A stretch of 64,000 nucleotides of DNA from Prostheceraeus crozeri (taxonomy: Eukaryota > Platyhelminthes > Polycladida > Euryleptidae): contig CAJQUW010008680.1 of the NCBI GenBank assembly GCA_907163375.1, positions 248,001 through 312,000 on the forward strand, given 5' to 3'. The position numbers were made by a program, and so were the translations under genes. Below, piece by piece: positions 55,791-64,000 of this stretch. The notes beneath the pieces were generated by a model that saw only the letters and a list, made by a program, of their open reading frames with translations, was not told the DNA's origin and did not search any database. Each line of letters begins with the position of its first letter. The stretch's first letter is position 1.

Positions 55791-57450
55791 TACAGTCCGT
55801 TTCATAAAAAGTGGATCATCCTAAAATTTGACTAAATAAAACATAAGTATGATACAGAAAGCATTTTTCATGTTATTTCATGTCCCAAATATATTTAAAT
55901 GTCCTTATATAATCTGATAAGCTATGATACAGTAACGGTTCTTAAGAAGCTAATATTTTGTGGTCGTACCCTTATTGTCAATGACATTACCAATTCGTCT
56001 AGGCATTGATTTGGTGATATCGTTGATTTTTGACTGATCTAACTTTCTCCACTCTCTTTTTAACAGTGACGTAAGTTGTAATACGCCATCTGTAGGTAGC
56101 AGTGAACGACGAACGTTGCGTTTTAGAATACTCCATACATTTTCTATGGGATTCAGATCAGGAGAATGAGCTGGCCAAGATAATGTCCTAAGCCCTAATT
56201 GAGACTTGCATAAGTTGACTCTACTACTCCTGTGACACGTAGCATTATCATCCATAAATAACCAAGTCGATGGATCACCAAGTTGATCTGTCATTTGGCC
56301 AATGTTCATTCGTAAAACATTCACATAGCGTTCAGAATTCATGGTTCCTTGCTGTATGTGAAGTTCAGAGCTGCCATTGGTTCAAATACCAGCCCAAATC
56401 AGTAGAGTCGCACCACCTTGTACCCGGGGACGATGTAAATGTCTCGGAATTTCCTGATCAGATTTTATCCATAATCTCAATCAACCATCACTATCCTTCA
56501 GACGGACTGATGCCTCATCAGACCAGACAACCCGATCCCATTGATTTCGCCAGTGACAATGACTCATTGCCCATCTGAGACGTCTTTTTGTATGCTGATC
56601 TGATAATTCGATCTGAGAGGGCCTCTTACAGCTCTTGAAATTCGACTCAATAAGTCTTCTACGAATAGTGGACTTAGAAATGGACGAGTCTAGTGCAGCC
56701 ATCTCAGTTAACGAGAGACTTGGATCAACTTTAACAAATCTCAAAATTAGGCGGTCTCTACGTTTGGATGTTTTGCGTGGACGGCCAGAGCCCTCTTTAC
56801 GACAGAGTCGAAAATCATCATTATGCCATCGATGCACATTTGTGTAAGGGACATTTAGTCGTTTGCTTGTAGCTCGCAAAGAAAACCCTAATTCTACCAA
56901 GGCTGACACTTTGCCTTTTGTGAATGCGATCTCGTTATTGTTCATTTGTGCTTTGTATTGTTTTCAACCGGTAAGAGATAGATTTCTAGCTGAAAGCAAT
57001 CAGGAGTGCTGCCAACACCACCGCAACGAAGTCAGGAAGCTATGGAACATGAAGTCCAGTTAGTCACATGTAGCAGTTACATTATTGTTGATGAATAATG
57101 GTGCTATACTGGCTCTGATTGACCGATTTTCTTTATTTTTGTTTTGCTTGATCGCTTTTGGCTTGTAGAACAACATATAACATAACAAAGGAAACAAATG
57201 TAATTTTATAAGAGTGAGGTATGATTTTGTGTAACATTGCTAAATGAAGATCAAATTATCTACTACTTTTTTATCTATAACAGGAAAACAACTCAATATT
57301 CATGCTTGAAATTTCCAACAATGATATTAGTAAGCACAACTGACATATCTTCCAAATTTCAGAGAAATTCGTTCAAGTTTGGCGGAGTTAGACAAATTGG
57401 AAGTTAAGGCGATGTTAAAGGGTGATCCATTTTTTATGAAACAATCTGTA
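55791..57450 (-). mobile_element. Tc1-like element, near full-length copy of the 5659 family
   Basis: TIRs TACAGTCCGTTTCATAAAAA and the complement of TACAGATTGTTTCATAAAAA, TA at both ends, 1.66 kb. The minus strand encodes the transposase in two frames. 56945-56481 has HTH motifs, GRPRKTSKRR and the first catalytic block VVWSDEAS. 56342-55950 has FMDDNATCH, then SPDLNPIENVWSILKRN, with 34 residues between the second D and the E (DD34E). The frame change between them and a short disrupted stretch make this copy inactive, though the full protein length is represented. Confidence 0.9.
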
Positions 57451-59399
57451 GTTTTACATTGACCGAAAGTCATGTTCGTAATTCTCCTTGATTTATTCGA
57501 ACTTCCCGGGATTTAAATTCAATCACTTGCTCTGTAGGTAAATTACAACATGCAATTAATTCGCTGCGTGGCGATAATTTATCTAACTTCGGTTCCAGCA
57601 TTTATCTGAAGGTTTGTGATACAGATATCCTAATTTTTCTTTATCTGAATTGTTCAGCATAGCATGGCTAAGTCACGAAGTGAAGACTTGAAAAGGTGAT
57701 TGAACATCACAATTTTTCAGTTTATTCAACTATGAAATCGATAAGGCTATGAACGACATCGATGCACATAATTCTATAACATCGGAGCCATAGTTCTTCA
57801 TGCCTATGATACTTGCATTTCATATTTGTTGCCATGTTCTTAAACAAAACTCTTGATATTTAAAAAGATAATAGTATCTACTTTCCTCCTATTTTACTGT
57901 TGCACGTTCACTTTTCATGATTGCCAGTTTTATCATTGTACTTGACGTAGGAAGGGATGCGTCGGCCGGAATATCTGCATTTTTTCTAAATCTGGTAGGA
58001 GTCGGACTTCTTCCAAATCTGACCATATTAGTGTATGAAAGGTGATTATATGGAGGTAAGTTATGTGATGCCATTGTTTTATATCGAGCATTGTAATATT
58101 TTTAGAAGCAAGATTGAGCCATCATAGATTAACGATTTAGTATAAAAGTTCATCTTACCACTCTTTTAGGCAGTATACAAACTCAGCGTAGAATTAGACC
58201 AGCCAGATATCAGACAAAGCTTTTCTTCATCTTATGACCACAGTTCGATGTTTCTACCAAATGCAATTGACTCTTGATTGACCCCTTTAGACAAGTTGAT
58301 GATCTTTAGCCAATTGTTATTTGATCTCATGTTGCTGAAAAGAGTGAACATTAGAAATGTCTCATGAACTTTGCATGATCAACATCGTCAAATGCCTCAA
58401 TAGTTACTAACATAGCATTTCCCGTTTATATAATGCAAGTGCCTTCAGAAGAGGATACATAATGCCAAGTATAACAATTGCTAGGTTTAATGTTCACATG
58501 TTCTGGGGATAGATAAGGTATATGAATACAGCTCCAAAATTTATATACGTGTGTGATGCAGTTTCCAGCTTTGTCTATGGTTGACAGGCACGCGATAATC
58601 CTACCTTATATTCTATCAAATATTGATATCTGGCTTACTTTTCTTAGCACGGATTTGTATTTTTTATGCAAAATAAAACGAAGAAATTTCGCAGCAAGAA
58701 TTAACCGCAGAATTTTTAAAGCAGAATGAAAGCGACATTTCATTACGGGATTAAGGCATCTTGAACGGCTTGTCTGTAATATTGATCGATTAAACCATTC
58801 ACGGTTAAACTGCATGAACCTAAGTAGGACTAATCAATATACATCAACGTTTCTACAGCATGTAGATTTAATAGTTTGATAGAATGAAACAAGCTTGGCA
58901 TGAAAAGATGCGTTTTACTCTTCAAACCCGGCCGAATTTTTCATAAATCCGGCAAAGTCGCTACCGGCAGGATCTAAAGTTTCCGAGTCCGGTACAATCC
59001 TACTTTACATTCAAAAACCACAAAGGCACCACTTCTAAATCAATGGGTATTGTTGCTTTACGTGTCCAATTCTTGCATTATATGGTAAAGGAAATGTATC
59101 AATGGATGAATGTTCACCGGTTTTGGCTATTTTCAGAATACATCAGATTATTGTTATCTTGAAAATATTTATTAATACATTACTCTCTGTTGTTTGTCTA
59201 TAATAATATAATCTGTGGAATGATGGAGTATAGACAGCAAAATGTTCCCAAAATAATGATTGTTTTCTTAAAAAATTGCCTTGTGTTTACGTAAAATGGT
59301 ATGTAACAAATTCTACAACGTTTAACAGCTCGCAAAGTAAACAGGTGAAAGTAAATTGATTGGAAAGTTAAATTACTAGAAACGTTAAATGAAAATTTC
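57451..59399. other. intron sequence, nothing recognised
   Basis: AT-rich. A minus-strand 61-aa frame at 57889-58074 (PPYNHLSYTNMVRFGRSPTP) looks repeat-like but was not identified. Confidence 0.45.
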
Positions 59400-59466
59400 T
59401 AAAATTTTGTATCAAAAAGTCATAAAAGACTTAAAGTTGAGTCTCACATTCTTTGTAGACACCCTG
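59400..59466. repeat. partial hAT-like terminus
   Basis: The stretch ends CTTTGTAGACACCCTG, the complement of CAGGGTGTCTACAAAG, resembling the end at 54882. It stops 40 bp before the next LOXL exon. Confidence 0.45.
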
Positions 59467-59506
59467 TGCTTTGTAATCCTTGACAATAATCCTGCTTTGT
59501 TTAAAG

Positions 59507-59663
59507 GTTCCATTCAATTCAACCGAATTTCAACCAAAGCATACTATCCGTGCAGGACTGTGCTATGGGAATGAAACCAACTTGAATCAGTGCAAAATGT
59601 ATGCTTCTTCCACCGGAGTTCCTTGCTATTCCAGCAATACAACAACTGTCGTATGTACCAACA
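59507..59663 (+). CDS. LOXL: LOXL gene B exon: second half of SRCR 2
   Basis: After acceptor TTTAAAG, phase 0, reads VPFNSTEFQPKHTIRAGLCY, then GNETNLNQCKMYASSTGVPC and YSSNTTTVVCTN. The C.G.E.NL..C......C.....V.C spacing is that of the second half of an SRCR domain. Several N-glycosylation sequons (NST, NET, NTT) are present, fitting a secreted protein. It ends one base into a codon at GTAAGA, matching the next exon. Confidence 0.85.
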
Positions 59664-61305
59664 GTAAGATGAAATAGCGTTTGTTCTACTGTGTAAACAA
59701 AACATCCAATAGGTAGAATTGCCTTGGTTTGAGATGACGATAATGGATTTTAGGAAGAGGCGAAATCAACTAAAAGGTCAACGAATTTGCTGCACTCAGC
59801 CACATAGACGTGTGACTATTCGCTATTTTTGCAAGCAGTTAGCGAGGATTATATGCTGCTTAAGCTGCTGAAAGCATCATGACAGCAAGCATCATTGATG
59901 TGGCTAAAACAGTATTCTGCTCTGCATGCAAATGTGATACAGTCAAAGCTCATTAATTAAGACCATAAATGCCAGGCTTTCAGTGTCCTAATTATCGAAA
60001 GTCTTGATTAAACAGCAGGTTATATATGCTATATACATGTTATATACAAATGAAAAAGAGGAAGTGTGATAGAAAACTTTACAAGTACCGGAATGGTGGA
60101 TGGCATGCGAATTTTAGTTAAACAAAGACTACTATTTGTGAATACGATATCAAAAGAGTGAAATCTATCATCCACGGTTATCCAAGCGACGAAAAAGGAA
60201 GATGAAAGGAGAAAGATGGCCATGTCATGATCCTCACGTTCCGTTGGAATATTGTGCAAAGGGTAGTAAATCATACGGTCGACCAATAATGAAGAACATC
60301 GGCATTCCAAAAACGTTTTTGGTAGCTATTGAAAAATATATTGATACCATGATACTCGATGAAAAAAGCAGCGCATATAAAATTTTAGGCCGTTAAATTA
60401 TCGTTCCAGTGATGCTTGCAGTTTCCCGTGACATCACTGTCCGTAATTATTGTCCTTAAAAAACTTTTATAAGCTGAATTCACAAATATAGTAGGCTGAA
60501 ATATGTCGACTTTCAAATTCGGCACTCAAAGTCACTCTATGCTCAAAGTCATACTTTGCAGATATAGAAGATTACAAAAGTCTTTGAACACTATAATGTT
60601 GACTAATTCTTGCATATTCTTTTGTTAGTTCGTCTTGGAAATTGAAAATCATGGTAGCTCGAGTTCATGATCACTGGTAATTTAAAAAGTTTTCAAGATC
60701 CCAAGCTTGCAATCACAAGTCATCCCAACATGCAGCGCGTAATATGTAGCATTTGGCCGACTAAATCCTTGTTCAGTGACCGCCGTCTTCAATCGCTTTC
60801 AGTGAATTTACGTCATCACAAGCTTCTTAAAACTTCGCATTTAAGTCGTGTCGAACGAGAAGAGGCAACAAATCAAAAGAGAACTGCTGAAGTAATGCTT
60901 GCCCAGCCGAAGCGAACCGACTCGAATTTTTCTCGAATCGAATCTCGAAGCTTTGCAGGTTCCTTTTCAAAATGATAAACAATTCTTTCAATCCCAATGA
61001 CCAGGGTGCCACAACGCCAAATTCCCAGGCTGCTCCAACCCACTAGCTCCTAACTCTGACCGGTTGCAATTAATATTGAATTTTTACTACATAGCAAAAC
61101 TATAAGTTTTATGATGCAAGCAAGTGTATGCAAGATACTTTGGTCCGATTATTAGAAATAGCAGCCAGCAACTCCTATCAAGAATTTCCCAAAAACAACT
61201 TTCTTCAGGGCTATAAAGATATAGGACAGATTGAAACCCTATCATAATTAATGTCATTCATTAGCTTCAATGATAAAGTCACCTGATATATTTTATAATT
61301 TCCAG
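59664..61305. other. intron sequence, unidentified frames
   Basis: Two unassigned + frames occur: 60202-60396 (64 aa, with a CHDPHVPLEYC segment) and 60667-60975 (102 aa). Neither has a recognised domain. Near 59937 a CAGTCAAAGCTCATTAATTA end resembles a pogo-type MITE terminus. Confidence 0.4.
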
Positions 61306-61449
61306 CATTACCAGATTTGAAACCAGATCTTCGCACAGTTCAATCCTCGGCGTATTTGACGCAGTTGCCACTTTGGCTTCTGTCTTGTGCAATGGAAGAA
61401 AATTGTTTATCAGAGAGCGCGAATTCTGCTGTTGAAACACAGTCCGAAG
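61306..61449 (+). CDS. LOXL: LOXL gene B exon: start of the lysyl oxidase catalytic domain
   Basis: After acceptor ATTTCCAG. With the carried base it reads [18 protein letters not shown], then [20 protein letters not shown] and [10 protein letters not shown]. This matches the family opening APDLV.....VQ...YLEDRP...[10 protein letters not shown]; the hallmark CAMEENCLS is exact. It ends at GTACTA one base into a codon, consistent with the following exon. Confidence 0.92.
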
Positions 61450-62041
61450 GTACTACTCAATTGATATAATGACCATTGTGTTGAATTTTTTGCTTCATCT
61501 TATTATTTGCACATATTTTGCATAATGTACGTTATATTTCACTTATTTTTTTAATTTTATTATTTTCATTTCGCCCATTGTCTCATTGAGATCTTTCATG
61601 TGACATATACGAGCAATTGGGATTTCATCTGTAATTTCTGTTTAAAATATAAGTCAGTTATCGGTCACATGATCGGCAGATGGTTCACTCCGTGTTTGAT
61701 ATAATTCACTGTAACAGTCACTGTCATTTACTGTAACTCAACGAGAAGGTTGACCTCGAAGATTTGTGCAATCATACATTGGAATACCATGTCTAGGTTT
61801 TCGATTGCTGATCTCATGAAAAAACGCTGAGAAAAGGAAATTGTGAGTTGTTGCAACCTTGCTGTATGAGATGACTTTAGTAATGCAATAATCTCATACT
61901 TCTTAAAGTCGACATTTTATTACAAACTCATCTCTTCATGCGAATACCAAGGAAGTTGTCACAAATTTTCTGGCTTGAAGAGGAAGGAATGTAAACGAAT
62001 AGGGAACTCAGCTGCTGATTTAATCTCTCTTTTGGTTTTAG

Positions 62042-62162
62042 CTGCATGGGCATATCTCAATAGAAATCTACTCCGGTTCTCCTCTATAATCGCTAATGAA
62101 GGTACTGGCGACTTTGTACCACTGAATGCTATTCACGAGTGGGAATGGCACGCCTGCCATCA
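62042..62162 (+). CDS. LOXL: LOXL gene B exon: copper-binding motif
   Basis: After acceptor TTGGTTTTAG. Reads AAWAYLNRNLLRFSSIIANE, then GTGDFVPLNAIHEWEWHACH. WEWHACH together with HYHSM in the next exon gives the lysyl oxidase copper-binding histidine cluster (WxWHxCHxHYHS). It ends two bases into the next codon at GTAAGT. Confidence 0.92.
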
Positions 62163-62289
62163 GTAAGTTTCTTGTATCATAAAGTTTTTTCATGGAAATT
62201 GATTGTTTAAATTTATGCAATGTGATTTCATAAGATATGTAAAACATCTATCTGGCATTATGTGCATATTTACATTGATGAGTGCCAAG

Positions 62290-62510
62290 AATGCGGCTCC
62301 TTGGGTTGCAATCGACCTCCCACCCTGGGAGAAAAGTCCATCCCTCATTCAACACACATTCATAACATTTGCAAAAATGCAAGAAGACCTCTAAACTTCC
62401 TTTCATGTATCACTTCCACCAATTGGGGACAAAAGCAAGAGACTATCGTGTCCCTCTCCAACGCCAACACACGCTATTTAGTATATAACGTGGGACACAT
62501 TTTGACTTAA
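62290..62510 (+). mobile_element. LINE RT fragment
   Basis: A + frame near 62380-62490 reads RRPLNFLSCITSTNWGQKQE then TIVSLSNA, recalling the ALN.LR.LSGT.WGAD..TLL.LYRA step of I/jockey/R1-type LINE reverse transcriptases. It is a short decayed piece in the intron before the last visible LOXL exon. Confidence 0.45.
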
Positions 62511-63371
62511 GGGAAGAAATGCCACTCAGCTTCGTTATCATTCTTTCAATCCAATAGACAAAATATGCATTCGGTACAGTGGAAAGTATGCATCATCAGG
62601 GAATGCATGTATCATCGGAAGAACACCTTCGCAGGGACTCGAAAAACATACGTTCACATGGGATGCAAGTTACAACTGAACCATCGTCTGAACTCTACTT
62701 AGAACAAGCAAATTCTATTAAAACCTGTCATACTGAAAAATGCGAAGATCCGTGAACGTGAGAATACAAAGTTGAATAAATATTCAAATGGAAAATCTGA
62801 GAAAAAGATTAGAATATTAAAAGTCCAGACGCAAAAATTCAATAATCACTTAATACTTTGAGATCCATGCCCTGATATAGAGCAAGATACATATTAAATA
62901 ACACAGTATGCAAAGGTTAGCCGAATTAATACTCTAATAGTTTAGGAGAAGGGAAAATTATAACGAAATGTTAAGTAAATTACAAATGAAGATGTACACA
63001 TGTACATAAAGCTGAAGAAATTTAAGCATCACACTTTACTTGGCTGAAGTGCAAGCCGCAATTGGGAGTAAGAAAGGAAACAAATACAAATATCACATAC
63101 TACTAGTACAAATCATCATCATTAAACGTAAAAGAACATTACAACAATGACTTCTTAAAGAATAAAATTGTGATCCTTTGTTATTTTACTTAATCAAAGT
63201 TAATAATCCTATGTAGCTTTTAATTCATCATATTTTCTCATGCAACTGTGAAAGAATTACTTCTGTCAGATCAGTTTTGAGGCACCGTATGTTGTTACAT
63301 TTTTTACATATATAAACACAATTGCCACGTTTAGCCACACAGGCCCACCTCTGGTATAATTGTTGTTTCAG
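62511..63371. other. intron sequence, nothing recognised
   Basis: AT-rich up to the acceptor TGTTGTTTCAG. Confidence 0.5.
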
Positions 63372-63636
63372 GCATTATCACAGTATGAAGAATTTTGCAA
63401 AATACGAAATTGTCAATCGGAAGAAATACATTCTAGCCGCCGGCCATAAAGCAAGTTTCTGTCTCGAGGATAATGAATGTAAAGATCCGAATGCTCAGAA
63501 GTATCGATGCAGCACAAATGAGTATAACAGAGGAACTCAAGGCATAAGCCCAGGATGCAGAGATATCTATTTACACAACTATGACTGTCAATGGGTTGAT
63601 ATGACCGACGTTCCTTTGGGAGTCTTTGAGTTTCGC
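63372..63636 (+). CDS. LOXL: LOXL gene B exon: LTQ lysine and tyrosine (last visible exon)
   Basis: Reads HYHSMKNFAKYEIVNRKKYI, then LAAGHKASFCLEDNECKDPN and, after the middle, GTQGISPGCRDIYLHNYDCQ with WVDMTDVPLGVFEFR. The lysine of GHKASFC and the tyrosine of RDIY are the LTQ cofactor pair. The exon corresponds to two exons of gene A fused without the intron at GTQ-G-ISPGC. It ends at CGC/GTAAGT in phase 0, where gene A also has its last intron. The terminal exon (VNP...NN...C) must lie beyond the right edge. Confidence 0.93.
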
Positions 63637-63739
63637 GTAAGTATTCATTTTCGAAGTTTTGTTGCAATGACACTCACAAAGACATTACAAATGTCAGTTA
63701 CAGCGAGCATTTAGCCTACTATTTCTCACCGTTAGGGTA

Positions 63740-64000
63740 AACAAGAAGTATCATCAAGGATGGCCTACGTTCGTAGCCTCACTCGCCTCCTCCACTTCCA
63801 ATACGCCAGCACTTCCCAATGTCTGGAACAAAGAACCGAAACATCATGACCAACATGCACACCCCAAGCTAACCGCAAACTGACCCTCATACCTTCCCGC
63901 GCCGCCACCTCTTCCACTTCCCCACACCTCCTACACATCCCGATCCCTTCCAACCCGATCTTCTTCCGGTAGCCTCCCAACTCCAAGGAGTGCCCCGTCC
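63740..64000 (-). mobile_element. GC-rich LINE C-terminal fragment
   Basis: Sharp rise in GC content compared with the flanking introns. The minus frame reads ELGGYRKKIGLEGIGMCRRC then GEVEEV, resembling the C-terminal zinc-knuckle region (G....IGL.....CRRCGE.EET..H.L..C) of LINEs with a CCHC tail such as R1/I-type elements. Continues past the window edge. Confidence 0.45.

Noticed and set aside
54882-59466. One 4.6-kb hAT element bounded by CAGGGTGTCT ends
   Set aside because: The flanking 8-mers do not match and a LOXL exon and a whole Tc1 region lie between; treated as two partial termini.
1-64000. CRISPR arrays, operons, Shine-Dalgarno sites, tRNA or rRNA genes
   Set aside because: None seen; the window is eukaryotic nuclear DNA.

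Overview
This is an AT-rich piece of an animal nuclear genome with long introns, spliced SRCR/lysyl-oxidase genes and very many transposable elements. No prokaryotic, organellar or RNA-gene signature was seen. The mix of Penelope-like retroelements (PLEs), Tc1/mariner, hAT, piggyBac, pogo and MULE-type DNA transposons with an SRCR-bearing lysyl oxidase fits an invertebrate metazoan. The species cannot be named from sequence alone.

Host genes. Two lysyl-oxidase-like (LOXL) genes lie head-to-tail on the + strand. Gene A is seen only as its last three coding exons (21079-21248, 28181-28275, 31147-31284). They encode the end of the catalytic domain, with both residues of the LTQ cofactor in place. 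Its earlier exons were not recognised and may lie left of the window. Gene B starts at 42348 with a signal peptide, has two SRCR domains, each split by an intron, then the copper-binding and LTQ parts of the catalytic domain. It runs off the right edge after exon 63372-63636. Gene A has an intron that gene B lacks at the same codon.

Layout. 1-3535: two PLEs with RT and GIY-YIG domains, a TA microsatellite and a hammerhead-ribozyme-like 3' motif. 3554-9140: a pogo-type MITE, a LINE tail, a TIR element holding a nested, internally deleted Tc1, a 440-bp palindrome and a small hAT. 9140-15000: a Ty3/Gypsy fossil, a small foldback element, a long-TIR MITE and an intact mariner. 16200-21000: nested TIR elements, an inverted pair of hammerhead motifs and a decayed Tigger. 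21079-31284: gene A, with TEs in its introns including a large foldback element. 31300-42300: MITEs, a MULE relic, an element with an iterated 15-mer and copies of an 850-bp TIR repeat. 42348-64000: gene B, whose introns hold a LINE, piggyBac nested in hAT, an intact Tc1, a second inverted hammerhead-like pair and a second copy of the deleted Tc1.

Most unusual. Hammerhead-like self-cleaving motifs recur, twice as head-to-head inverted pairs built from unrelated sequences. Foldback elements of two sizes share termini and have 10-11 bp target duplications. Layered insertions can be ordered from their target duplications. A hAT copy in gene B interrupts a sequence that looks like an exon and brings its own splice-acceptor-like end.
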